Assembly: GCF_001625215.2 (NCBI RefSeq)
Contig: NC_030385.2
Coordinates: 45,223,598 to 45,287,597, forward strand
Direction of reading: 5' to 3'
Source: Daucus carota subsp. sativus
Taxonomy: Eukaryota; Streptophyta; Magnoliopsida; Apiales; Apiaceae
Length of the DNA: 64,000 bases
The translations under genes and the position numbers were made by a program. This document shows, in pieces, positions 46,201 to 57,511 of the stretch. Numbering within the stretch: position 1 is the stretch's first letter; each line of letters starts with the position of its first letter. The notes beneath the pieces are model-generated. The model ran no database searches and was not told the DNA's origin. It saw only the letters and a program-made list of their open reading frames with translations.

Positions 46201-49200
46201 AAAATGAGTAGGTATTGCGAGTGAGATAATCCAGTTAGTTCAGTGGTTCCTGCCATACAGAGGTTTTCCTTGTTCAGTTTATACCTCTGTATTGGCCTAG
46301 TAGAGGGACATGGACCTCTTCCCATTATTTTCAATTAAGTTCAATGCATCATATGTTATCCAGTGTTTTCCTTTTTGTATATATCAGACCTCCCTACCAG
46401 TAATTACATACTCAAACAACGGAGCAGGAATTTGGCATATTTACGTTATATTTATTACTTTGTGAAACCCTCTCGTAAAATATAATATAGAATTTTGCAC
46501 GCCAGTTTAAGTAACTACAGAACAATGCTTTTTTAAAGATTGCATACTACTGGCACTTTCATCACAGAAATGTTGGCATCTAGTCTCCAGGGCGTTAAAG
46601 ATTGCATACTACTGGCACTTTCATCACAGAAATGTTGGCATCTAGTCTCCAGGGCGAAAAACTAAAAAATATGGTGCATATAATAGTAAAAAAAAATATA
46701 AACATGGGGAAAATACAAAACATACCTAAAATTGCTAGTACTCTCCAAGTAACAAACAGCCCCAGAAAGTAGGCCAGCATTATTCCAACTGTGACCCCGA
46801 GCTAACATAACAAAAAATACAAAGAATAATCAGAATTCAGGTTCACAAGTAATACCATGTGTAAGATTAAATATATAATTAAGTTCATGCTACCTGATTT
46901 ACCGAACCAAGTCCTCCTCGCATATTCTGAGGTGCTATCTCAGCTATATATACAGGAACCTGTGATCAAAATAAAAGCATTGTACTAAGCGGCCATATGC
47001 TGCAGATCAGGCTCATAATACAATTTTACATTATAATACCGTGTAAGATATAATTCCAACGCCGAAGCCTTCCAATAGCCTACCCATATATAAAAATGAA
47101 GAATCCTAAAGAAACAAGATTAGAACTATTAGATACTCTACATAAAGATGCATATTGTAGTAATTTATTGGACTATTGGCCAATTTGCAGTTTTGCACAG
47201 ATTTTACCCTGCATTTATGTTTAGCCGCTACAGGTATCTCATGGATTAATTCCCAATAAGTTTTTATTGCATTTCTATGGGAATAATTATACCTTCGAAC
47301 TGGTGGGACTAACTTCCCCCAAAATTAACTACAAAGTGATGAAGAATAGTCAATGAGACTATACTTTATCATAAAATCAGTGCAAAACTGTAAATAATCT
47401 GGGAATTATAATTCTTGTCAATAAACAAACATAGCCAGAATGACTACAGGAGAATCTCACTTTTGCAATTGATATGAGAAGCCAACCAATGATATTAGGA
47501 ATTGCTGCTATCATCAAAGACTGCACGTAAAAAGCTAAAAATTATTATAGAGAAAGCGAAGATAAATTAATACTCCTATCTAGAGGGCAAAGAGTAAGAA
47601 CTTCAGTTAACACATTACACATGTTTGATTGTTTCTAAGAAAATAAAGAAGGAAAGTACCCCTTTCCGTCCCATGTACTCAGAAATCTGTCCACTAGCTA
47701 TTGCCCCGACCATGGCACCTACATTTGACAAAGACCCAAACAAAGAAAACTGTGGACATACATGTAATTAGTAATTATTTTCAAAAAAATTAAGGAGGAT
47801 TTTACAAGGCATCAAAGATATATGAATTTTAACCTCGGACACAGTAAGTTTGAGGTCCATAGAGAGTTCATCTTGAGTAGGAGAAGAATAACCACACTGC
47901 AATGAGTACAAAAGGGTTACCAATAATATATAGCCAGGAAAAAAATAGTATTCCAACATTCTCTTCTCAGGTAGCTGACTCAAGCCAATAAAATTAGATG
48001 ACAACATTAACTTCTAATCTGCCATAGTCTTTATCATTCTTCGAAAATGGGGTCTCAATGTTACAACTTACACACCCAGAACCTGCCTGACTCCAATGTA
48101 CATTGATACAGATCAATAAAGCAAATTTAATTCAAAAATCACATGAAACGAATGTTAGCAAATTTAATTCAAAAATCACATGAAACGACTACTTGAGTGA
48201 AATTGTTTTCCTCTAATGGCACTTCAATTATCGCCCAAATTCATATTTTCTAATTGGGAACAATGTTTTACCTATAGAATATCTTCATTTTTGTAAAACA
48301 GAATGACCATTTTTGCATAACAAGGTCCTCCATCTAGATATCTAATAATAAAATTCTCTGCAGAACCTTACTCAGATATATTCAATTTTATCCAATTCAA
48401 ACAAATTCTATCACGACATAAAACATAAGACCCCTGGCCCTGTTCCCCTACTCAAAAACATAAACACACAGCACAAACAAAATTTTCATAGATAAAAATA
48501 TATACATGAATTGGGATTTGTATACATAAAGTAGGGGGCAGTCTCTGGCAAACACTTGTGGTTATTTACAATGATTTCTAGTATAAAACAAGTCCTAAAT
48601 ATGATGTGACAAGCGACGTGAAGCTGGAGTCATAAAATATATGTGTTTGTAAATTGATTTATAACAGGCATTTCTAATGTGAACATCTAGGATTTTGTGA
48701 AATTGAACCCATAAATTATATATGTGTATATCAATTTATAACAAAGATTTGTAGTGTGAACACAAGCGCAGTCCAGGTATGATGTGGCAAGTGACGTGAA
48801 GTCGGAGTCATAAAATATAAAACATGTGTGTTAATCAATTTACAACAGGGATCTCTAGCATGAACAGGCGTCCAATAAGCTGTGACAAACAATTATTGTG
48901 AAACTGAACCCATAAAATATATGTAAGTATATCAATTTACAACAACAATTTCTAGTGTGAGCAATTTAGTCAAAAAAAAAAAAAAGAAATAAAGTAAACA
49001 CAAGCTCTAGGTATGTTGTGATCAACGATTTTTGTGAAACTGGACCCATAAATTATACGTGTGTATGTCAATTTATAACAACAAAAGTGCAGAGTAGGTA
49101 TGATATGTAGCTGGAGTCATAAACTGTGTGTACATTAATTTATAAGAATTTCTGGTGTAAACTCATGCGTATGGTATATTGTGACAAACCATTGTCGTGA

Positions 49201-49500
49201 AACTGAGACCCATAAAATATACGTAAGCAGGCTGTGACAAACAATTGCTGCAAAACTCGAGCCATAAAAGATACGTGTAACGTGCATAGTGATAAAAATG
49301 TGTAACAAACATACAGTGAAACCAAATTGGATAGGACCAAGAGCAACGATAAGCACACATGCAAGAATAGAAACGGAGCTGTCACGAATAGCTTGAGAAG
49401 ACCCCATCATGCTGGACTGCCTGGAACTCATCCGATACCAGCTCCCCGTGTGCAACAATGGCTTACGTAGATCTTTCGGGAACCCATCTTCACTCTCCAT
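43204..49500 (-). CDS. Sugar transporter, ERD6-like (ESL/ERD6-like 6 type)
   Basis: Eighteen exons: 49500-49315, 47896-47834, 47749-47660, 47520-47461, 47105-47040, 46959-46894, 46801-46726, 46102-46038, 45955-45863, 45679-45599, 45339-45255, 44867-44821, 44709-44647, 44567-44508, 44362-44297, 44218-44159, 43539-43425, 43316-43204 (484 aa; every phase agrees). N-terminus [20 protein letters not shown] is a signature of ERD6-like 6/7 transporters, whose tonoplast location uses an N-terminal dileucine-type signal. MFS sugar-porter motifs: [31 protein letters not shown], with twelve predicted membrane helices. The Arabidopsis relatives export glucose from the vacuole by proton symport. Intron 1 (1.4 kb) and intron 7 carry tandem repeats. 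No coding defect seen. Confidence 0.95.
46533..46656. repeat. Perfect 62-bp tandem duplication in transporter intron 7
   Basis: 46533-46594 and 46595-46656 are identical base for base (TTAAAGATTGCATACTACTG ... CTCCAGGGCG), so the duplication is recent or lies in a collapsed or expanded assembly site. Confidence 0.95.
48121..48188. repeat. Short tandem duplication (37 bp) in transporter intron 1
   Basis: GCAAATTTAATTCAAAAATC at 48121 recurs at 48158 and the match runs through ACATGAAACGA. Confidence 0.8.
48590..49310. repeat. Diverged tandem repeats of about 100 bp in transporter intron 1
   Basis: The words CATAAAATATATGTGTGTAT, TCAATTTATAACAACAATTT, CTAGTGTGAACA and TGTGACAAACGATTTTTGTG recur in order about seven times, with period 85-110 bp and much divergence. 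Confidence 0.75.
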
Positions 49501-49806
49501 GCTTTCTTGATCCCAACCACCTCGTTCGATCTAAATTATTTTACGTAGCAATGAGATGAACAAACTGGCTCCACGAGGATTCGATCGAGTTTTTCATGGA
49601 GGTCTACACTACGGTTTCTGTTCGGTTGTTTGGGTGCATGATCGTATTATTATGGAAAATATTTTTTAAATCTGGATTTTACGAGAATTTAAAAGAAAAA
49701 TAAAGCAGATGTAAATGCGCAGTACAATGAAGAGAGGAGTGTATATATTTAGATAAAATTTATCAGAAGCGCATGAAACAGAAAACAGAAAAAGAAAAAA
49801 GGATTG

Positions 49807-49895
49807 TCCGACCTGCCGGATTCGAACCAGCGACCTAAGGATTACTATTGTTACACAACTACAGTCCTCCGCTCTACCAACTGAGCTAAGGTCGG
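49807..49895 (-). tRNA. tRNA-Tyr (GTA) with intron
   Basis: 89 nt on the - strand: CCGACCTTAGCTCAGTTGG start, anticodon GTA in GGACTGTAG, then an intron of about 16 nt (TTGTGTAACAATAGTA) one base 3' of the anticodon, then ATCCTTAGGTCG. T arm GCTGGTTCGAATCCGGC. Plant tRNA-Tyr genes normally carry such an intron. Confidence 0.95.
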
Positions 49896-49987
49896 AATGT
49901 GTAAAGCCTGCAAAATAATGTAATTTAATGTCTGTTTACTTTTCACATATTCGCATTCAGTGAGGCCAGGGACTCGCTACATTTTGT

Positions 49988-50474
49988 GTGTGTTTGGCAT
50001 TGAGAAGCAGAGCTTCTTTTCCATGAAAAAACAACTTCTACATTTTGATGACTGTTTGGATAAAAAGGCAAGGCCAACTTTTCTTGAGCTTTTGCAGAAG
50101 AATTGAGAAGTTAGGAAGTCTAACTTCTCTTCCCCGGCTTTCAGCTTCTTTTTTTAACTTGTATGTAAAACAAAAACTTACCTACTTGCATGTAAAACAA
50201 AACTCACCTATCTTTTCGTTAGTAATTTAGTTTTTGATATGTATTTTTAATAATGATTTTTATATTAATAATAGTTTGATATTTTTAAATAGAAAAAAAT
50301 TTATGTTTAAAATTATCATATTCACTATTTATTATAAGTCAAGTTATCCAAACACCTAAATACTTAAAATTCACGGCATCCAAACACCTCTAATCTGAAC
50401 CAACTTCTCACTTCTCTTCCACTTCTTTACTTTTAAGTAGAAGTCACTTCTTTTAAGTTTAGCCAAACGGCCCC
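49988..50474. mobile_element. hAT-like MITE, copy 3 of the local family
   Basis: From GTGTGTTTGGCATTGAGAAG to ...TTTAGCCAAACGGCCCC, same orientation as copy 2. About 487 bp. The right third closely matches copy 2 (CTTCTTTACTTTTAAG, AAGTCACTTCTTTTAAG). Target duplication not clear. Confidence 0.6.
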
Positions 50475-51112
50475 TTTATATGACGGAATTTTTTGTTAAT
50501 TTCAAAAATTCTATGAATGTGCTTTCAAAAAAAATTAAAATTTCTATGAATGTAACTAACAAATGAACCAAGACAAAAGTTTCAATGACCAAAATTATTG
50601 ATACGAAGGTTGTTATATTCCTCTCTCGATATAATTATTATCCAGAATGTCCGTGAAAAATGATAATTTTAATCTTTCATTAAACAACCTTTAAACTTAT
50701 ACATTAAAAAATATATTTTGATAAATTTTACTGTGAATAAGAGACACTTAACTACTCACCGCACCAAAAAAGATGACATGCTCTTTGGTTAAGAAAAGGT
50801 TATTTTACCTCAATTTCATCATATATGAGACTTTCATATTCAAGTAGTGAGGTGGGTTTCATGTATGGATATGATAAATTTTTTTTTTTTTATTATTACC
50901 TAATCTATATTTATACAATTATATATATATTTTTTGTACAAAACTAAGTCAAAAGTTCAAAGATATATAAAGATACCAATTAAAATAATATTTGAATTAA
51001 TTAAAATCAATTATTAAAAATATACATTTCTCGGTTGGACTAACACGTTGATATGAAAAATGACATCTCAATCTCATACCATATTGATCTGATTCTTTAT
51101 TCCAACATGATA
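50475..51112. other. AT-rich spacer, no gene recognised
   Basis: Between two MITEs; nothing recognised on either strand. Confidence 0.35.
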
Positions 51113-51347
51113 CTCCCTCTGTCACATTTTAACTGATGTTTGACTTTCTAGCACGTATATTGATATGTAAAAAAATAATATCTACACTCAATGAAATAAT
51201 TCAATTCTTATATCAAATAAAAGTTTAGGTTCTAAACTTTTATTTGATATAAATTTTATAAAGAATTATTATGTTTAGATGTGATTTTTTTAACATCTTA
51301 AAATACGTGTAAAAAAGTCAAAAGCAGTTAAAATGGGACGGAGGGAG
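51113..51347. mobile_element. Stowaway-like MITE
   Basis: 235 bp, CTCCCTCTGTCACATTTTAAC at one end and GTTAAAATGGGACGGAGGGAG at the other, TA on both sides (51111-51112, 51348-51349). Its centre holds an inverted pair (TATCAAATAAAAGTTTAG / CTAAACTTTTATTTGATA). Confidence 0.85.
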
Positions 51348-51478
51348 TATCTGTCTATTGAAGCAAGCAACTCCTAATCAATCTACACAAGTAATGAAGC
51401 ACCGGAAAGGGGAGGAAATGAAACCCAAAACAAAAGAATATTTTTAAATAACTAGTTTTTTAATTTTTCACAACACTG

Positions 51479-51551
51479 GGGGATGTAGCTCAGATGGTAG
51501 AGCGCTCGCTTAGCATGCGAGAGGTACGGGGATCCATACCCCGCATCTCCA
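51479..51551 (+). tRNA. tRNA-Ala (AGC), copy 1, atypical T-loop
   Basis: 73 nt, GGGGATGTAGCTCAGATGG start, anticodon AGC in GCTTAGCATGC. Identical to copy 2 except the T-loop: ATCCATA here, ATCGATA there, placing C at normally purine position 57. It may still be transcribed; function uncertain. Confidence 0.85.
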
Positions 51552-51647
51552 TTTTATTTTTTGCTTGTGCTCCGAGAGACTAAACAGAGAAACCTTAACA
51601 ATCTCTTATCGGCGATGTCTCGTTATTTCAAATCCACGATCTCATTC

Positions 51648-51720
51648 GGGGATGTAGCTCAGATGGTAGAGCGCTCGCTTAGCATGCGAGAGGTACGGGG
51701 ATCGATACCCCGCATCTCCA
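51648..51720 (+). tRNA. tRNA-Ala (AGC), copy 2
   Basis: 73 nt, all arms pair, T arm CGGGGATCGATACCCCG, discriminator A. Lies 96 bases after copy 1. The sequence after each copy is also related (CTCCATTT...AGAGAAAC...AATYTCTTAT), so the pair arose by a tandem duplication. Confidence 0.95.
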
Positions 51721-52375
51721 TTTCGTTTTTCCTTGTACTACGAAAAGCCAAATACAGAGAAACATACACAATTTCTTATTGCCACTCAGTTACCACAAAT
51801 CTACGATCATCATATAAGCCTCTTCTATTCTTATGTAGATCTCTGTAAATGTCACGTTACATACTTCAACCATTTTTTATAGCCTTCACAAATATGATCC
51901 ATCCTAGAATTGAAGGTAATATTATCGGATTACATCCTTAGACTCGTGTTTCACTATATACTGGGTATGCTTGGTTTGGTTATATAACTAAATTTGTTCG
52001 ATTTTTGGCTTGTTTCATTCATTATAATATCTAGAGTGTTTGCATGTCTGCTAGTTCCTACCTGGATAAAAAGTTAATGGCACTTTCAGTTTCTATAATT
52101 AGCTTTTTATTGATCTCTGATAATCTATATTAGTTTAAGCCTCTGATAAGCTATACTAATTTAAGCGACATCAAGGATATAAAATCTTATTGCACATGAG
52201 GTATTCGAAGATTTACATACTACAAAGTGACATTAAGACAGAAAACAGGTCACATGTATGTTGCATACATTAGACCATGGAACATATCGACACAAACACA
52301 ACTGAATTAAGAGCATGACATAAGTATAAGTAGTTTTGATCCAAGCATTCTTTGTTTTTGCATGCCCCGGTTCCA
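51721..52375. other. Spacer after the tRNA pair, 3' flank of the RADIALIS-like gene
   Basis: No gene recognised. TAATCTATATTAGTTTAAGC and TAAGCTATACTAATTTAAGC near 52120-52165 form a short direct repeat. Confidence 0.35.
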
Positions 52376-53505
52376 CTACAGCCTTAGGTTCTTGAAAAGC
52401 CTGTCACAGAAGAACAAGGGCATCAGAATATTACAAAAAGCGTCGTAGTTTAGACTGTTTAGTTTCTGTATTTCTCAAACCTTAATGCATATCCAGTCTG
52501 CCTTAAACTAAGATTCCTAGACCATATGAATTGCACATTTCCATTTTTTTTTCTAAAAAAAGTTGGGGGCCTTCACGGAAACAATACATATCTGTTGACC
52601 TTTTTAACATTATGATGTAAACACTTTTGTGATCCGACTGGGGTTGTCGTGAGCATATGGTTGGGATTACCGAAAGAAGTACAAAGGAATGTGAGAATCT
52701 GAATTTAATAAGGGCGACCACATGTGTTAGGCTTATCAGGACAAGTAGCACCGGCTAAAGTATTTTAACTTATATGTGACGGTTGGATACTTGTTTTTAA
52801 TTCCATGTGCATGTTATTGTTATCTAAAACTAGCAAGATTAGATTTCATGTGTGTCTTTTAGGTATTTGAAATGATTTGTGTAGTATTATAATCAGGTTC
52901 ACACTTTCTACAAATACATTTTGTTTCTATCCTGGGATGGATCTGCAACTGGTAAAAATATGACACATCAGGCTATGGTAGTGTTAGTGTATTTACCGTA
53001 GCTCCTCCACAGAACTTCTGCAATGCACTCAAATTTTGTAAAAATACCAGGCATTTCTAAAGGAATAATGAATTTGTGTTAGGCCTAATTGCAAACTACG
53101 TTAAAAATCATACTTGTTTTGCTGGACTCGACAAGTCACAGTGACAGGGAGTGTAATACAGGCAATTCAGTTTGACCTATAGATGGTTATATACTATTTA
53201 AGATAGTTATTTGAAAGAAAAAGATACCTCTGTTCATTGTTGAATCCTCTGCCATTGCCTCCAGTGTTTTTGTAGTTGGGTAATGGTACCTGATCAGATT
53301 CTATCTGCATGATATCCTTGACAAGGATATCATAATGCCTTTTCACTTCCTCTGTGGACTTCCCGCCCACTGCTCTGGCTATGTTATGCCAGCGGTCAGG
53401 GGTGTCCCGATCATATGTTGCCAAGGCTTCTTCAAACTGCTTGTTTTGCCTTTGTGTCCAGGTAGAGCCACAGTTGCGTGAAGAGGTGATCGAGTTTGAT
53501 GCCAT
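52376..53505 (-). CDS. RADIALIS-like SANT/MYB protein
   Basis: Two exons: 53505-53228 and 52400-52376 (100 aa). The start [14 protein letters not shown] is the first ATG giving a family-typical N-terminus. A single SANT/MYB domain: [49 protein letters not shown], followed by QVPLPNY. The short last exon adds (R)LFKNLRL, the usual C-terminus of RAD-like proteins (NEEQR-LLKNLRLQ type), which supports the splice. RAD-like proteins are small nuclear proteins that compete with larger MYB-like DRIF proteins; they act in floral asymmetry in Antirrhinum and in other growth roles elsewhere. The role of this paralogue cannot be read from the sequence. Confidence 0.92.
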
Positions 53506-54899
53506 TGCTGTGAGGTGTAAGGCTCGAAAGTAATAACAAGGTAATTTTGTTAAAAGTGTAATGCAACTAGTGTAGATCAAAGGAAAAAGATAAGAGAAGA
53601 TTGTAGATATTGATCAGCATGTTTCTTTCTTGAAGCATTTTGGACCCTGGATATTGCTAATATGAGCCCTGCTTATGCTTTTGACTAGACAGAGTACCAG
53701 CCGTAAAAAAATGTCCTCTTTGCTATCCGATGCCCTTGTAAGTGACATAATAAGATTAATTTCCATATGATTATGTATGCTCTGCTGTTTTGAATGATGG
53801 CTTTCTCTTCTAGGAGTCAACTACGGGGCCGAGTTCAGGAATCCAGCCTCTCAGCCAAGTCATTTAGTCAGGTACGGACATGCCTAGTTGCATATTTCCT
53901 TGCAAAAATGTTGCTATACTTATATTCATCTAGTGATGCACATCTAAAAAATTAAGAAGGAAAAAAGATTTGTCTCAAACTAGCAAACTCTCTGAGACCT
54001 CTTTCTCTAACCTTAAAGAGTTATCTCAGCCTTGTTACCATGAATAGTGTGAGTAACAGGCATATAATCTAAATACTATGTTTATAGAATCTCACTTAAT
54101 ATAAATACATAGCAAATTCGGAACAACTAAAGAAGTAAAGGAAGTTTAGAGAATCCTATATTTTTGTTTCTTAAGTACCAGATTTGCTTCTATAATTGTA
54201 ATAGTCAACTCTGCACTCATTTTTTATTTAAAATATATTGGCTTTTGTATTTATTTTATGAATGTACTTAAGTTTCCACTCATGCAAGGCAATATTATAT
54301 ACTCAACAAATATATATAATTAAGTTAGGGAACCACTGTTTGGATTAACAATTTGTCTATAGTTGGTGGCTTTGTTCATGAGCACACCTTGTGAAGCTTG
54401 ATTACTAATGTTTGCAATTTGGTCCTATATCATTTCCTGTTTACCACATTATGCTGATATTAAATATGTTTATGATTACAGGAATATACAGACAGGGGGA
54501 TGTTGGTCAGGGCACATGTTCCCCTGCGGTTTACAAGCCTCCGCACCCCAGTGAGGCAAATGTGTGTACATTTGAATATATATTTGAGGGGGACACAATG
54601 GAAGAAGTTTGTGAGAGATCTTTTATAATCAAATTGTATAGAAATTTTTGATCGACATGCTTTGAATATATGTTCTATGCATGTTTTTGTTGGAGATTTT
54701 TTAAATCAATGTAGTTTTGATATTGGATGGTTTGGATTATGTAGTTGGTTTTTTTATTTGATGAATTAGATAATATACTTGACTGGTTGAATGCATGTTT
54801 TGTTTTGATTTTCATTTTTGTTATATTGCTTTTTCAGTTTTGGTATTTTGGTTTGGTAATATGAGTGTTTTAGTTTTGGAATTTTGGCAGAATACAAAG
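53506..54899. other. Upstream region of the RADIALIS-like gene, unassigned
   Basis: AT-rich sequence. A + strand frame near 54484-54651 (GIYRQGDVGQGTCSPAVYKP...) is followed by a stop; I see no family match. It could be a scrap of the neighbouring CACTA element. Confidence 0.35.
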
Positions 54900-55268
54900 C
54901 AGGTGATTCATGGCTTAAAAATTAATATACATATATACATCGGTTATTTAAAGAAAATGAATTAAAAGACAAACATAGACACCAACCAATATAAAGTAGC
55001 TGATGTAAGGTAAGTAAATATACATCAGTTGTTAATAAAGCTGATGTAAAGTATAACTATAGATACCGGTTAAAATAAAGTAACTGATGCTAAAAATGCA
55101 ATACCACATCAGGTTCTTAATTAGAACCGTTGTGAAAGGTGGTTATAGACATCGGTTAAAAACCGATGTCTAAGACCCCTACCTTTTACATCACATGCGA
55201 AGACATCGGTCCTATTTTCAATAGACATCGGTTTTTAGCCGATGTCTAAGCCAGTTTTTGTAGTAGTG
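54900..55268 (+). mobile_element. 3' terminus of a CACTA (En/Spm) transposon
   Basis: Ends ...GCCAGTTTTTGTAGTAGTG, the reverse complement of a CACTACTACAAAAA TIR. The 350 bp before it hold many direct and inverted copies of ACATCGGTTTTTA-type words, the subterminal repeats expected of CACTA elements. I found no matching left terminus in the window, so the element is probably truncated or its left end is worn. Confidence 0.75.
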
Positions 55269-57137
55269 GGTAAGAAATGCCTCAGTCAAGGGAGAAGACT
55301 TAAGTCAAGGGATGTTATGGACAACAGGTTGCCATGCTAGCTCCTTATAAACTGGAGGAAGAAGTGGTCGATTGAACAAGTGGGTGAATATTTTATCACT
55401 ATGGGAGGTGCAACAAGATGCGATTTGTTTTCTTATGAGCCACTACATTAAACAATACTGAGGACGCAGGAGGTGGAGGAGATTCTTTGAAGTGAGTCTC
55501 AAAGGACAAGCCCTTTATGAATTCTGCAGAAAGTCGTTTTCTTGTCTTTTATTATATCATCAGCAAGTGGATAAATTTCCTTGAGAATTTACCCAGCTGG
55601 TGGGATTAGATTCTTAATTCAAAGCCTACTTATCAAGATAGATGCGCCAACAATTTGAATTCTTATGCCCACAGATATAACACACTTAGATATTCTGACA
55701 GCTTTTGGGGATATAGTTGCTTCAATTTTACACCAACTTGTTGAAGTTCTGAACCACACTCTCTAATTTGTAAGGTACTAGTTCAGAAACATCAATTTGA
55801 TGAACTCATATATCTGTATGCTAATCCTCTTTTCATGTTTATCTTCAAATACTCAAGATGTTCAAACGACATGATCTACCCCATAAGGCACTGCTAACAC
55901 TTGTAGCACTGAAGTTTTACTTCTGACTTTCTATGTAATAGGTAGATGAAATCTGAAATCTCCATACTGAACAATGCGTAAATGCCTACTTTCAGTCATT
56001 AGCAATTTCTTAGATTTTACATAATCGGAAGTTTTACATGGCAAAGATGCCAAGACCGACATGTCTGGTCAAAATTAGGTCACAAATATTCTCCCCTACC
56101 CTAATCTTCTTATTATCTATTTATAATATCTGTCTTGCAGTAGAATATATTCTTGAGGTATGCACGTCATTATACTTGGAAATGATGCCTTGCTATGCTT
56201 TTATCTCTAAATAGCATTATAAAAGGTTTATTTTGGCGGTTAAAGCAACTGTGTTATCTGTGGTTGGATCCTGTTTGTCTCTGATTCAGTACAGCCAACT
56301 AGTTTCCTGATTTTATGGAGATACATTGTTAGTTCATTTGGTAGTTAAAGTAGCTGGAGTTGCAACCCTTTTTTGAGTTATTCTGTAGCAACTTTTTAGT
56401 CTGAAGTGTTGGGTCTTTTTATTTATGCACTTAATTAGTTGACTTTGAAATCCTCTTACACAACTGAGACTGGTAAGAATTGCAGTCATCGACGTTTTAA
56501 CTCTCTGATCAAAGTATAGTATCATCCATTGTTATAATTTTCTGCCCAACTGTTTTAGCGGAGCTTTAATGCACTTTAGATCCCTGTCTTGTTAAAATTA
56601 ATGCTGTTTGTGTACTCTAATTACATGATGACCGAGTTCACTTAAACATTGCAATCAAAACTTTAAAGCCTTGCCCCGCAATTTGGAAGACTGGCCATGT
56701 AAAATCTACTTGCTGTATCTGAATATAGTTGTATCAGAAAGTATATAAAAGAATACTGTCATTGTACAAAAGTCTGCATCACATGACTCAGCAATGTTAT
56801 TATAGATCATCAAGAATACATGTTTTTCATAGTTCTGCAGAGTCCACAACCTACTGGGGTCCTTGGCTTTTAATATACTTGCAGCATACACTTGGAGCCG
56901 GAGGGCCATGGTTACAAGTTACAGGTGATGTATTGATAATTTAATATGCAGGTGATGGTTCTAGAGTCTCAAGTCTGTACAGCAATTTAGTCTTGTCTCT
57001 GATATGTAGAATCCTTCAGTGCCATGGACCTCACTTTAAATCCAAAAACAACCATTGATCAAACATCTGATTCTGGAAACAACATTGCGCTGTTGGACAG
57101 CACTTATCTGTTAGATAACTGGATATTGGTTTTAAGC
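55269..57137. other. Intergenic region, no gene recognised
   Basis: About 1.9 kb without a credible gene. 55480-55620 has a broken frame (begins FFEVSLKGQALYEFC) faintly like a gypsy gag fragment, too weak to call. Confidence 0.35.
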
Positions 57138-57502
57138 TCTATTATCCCGACTCTTCATTTTGCCTCAAGTTTACGCTATGTTACCCAGACTCGGTTGAAA
57201 ATATCCAAACTCGATATGTGTCCAAGTTTTGGACTCGGCAACATTTTGAAAATTTGACATGTTTTTGGCCTAAAATAAGAGTCGAACGGTCGATACTCAT
57301 GTCCGAGTGTCGAGTGTCGGACTTAGATACTCGAGACAAAATGAATAGTCGGGATAACATAGAGTACACGTGTCGGATTACATGTATAAACATTCTTGCA
57401 CTTATTTTAGGCCAAAAACATCTAAAAGTTTCAAAATTTGACGAGTCTACACCTGGACACATACTCATGTCTGACACTTTTATCCGAGACCAGGTACGGT
57501 AA
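57138..57502. mobile_element. Foldback TIR element, probably Mutator-like MITE
   Basis: Flanked by 9-bp copies of GTTTTAAGC (57129-57137, 57503-57511). Long inverted repeats: 57178-57285 (GTTACCCAGACTCGG ... TTTTTGGCCTAAAATAAG) pairs with 57397-57500. A second inverted pair links the left edge (TATTATCCCGACTCTTCATT, 57140) to the interior (AATGAATAGTCGGGATAACA, 57339-57358). No coding capacity. Confidence 0.6.
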
Positions 57503-57511
57503 GTTTTAAGC

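Noticed and set aside
46205-46330. Possible SINE: GTTAGTTCAGTGGTTCCTG looks like a Pol III A box
   Set aside because: No convincing B box at the right distance, no tail and no target duplication.
54412-54651. 79-codon + frame
   Set aside because: No family features; the segment from 54484 may be transposon-derived but cannot be assigned.
55480-55690. Possible gypsy gag scrap (FFEVSLKGQALYEFC)
   Set aside because: Similarity too weak and short to support by eye.
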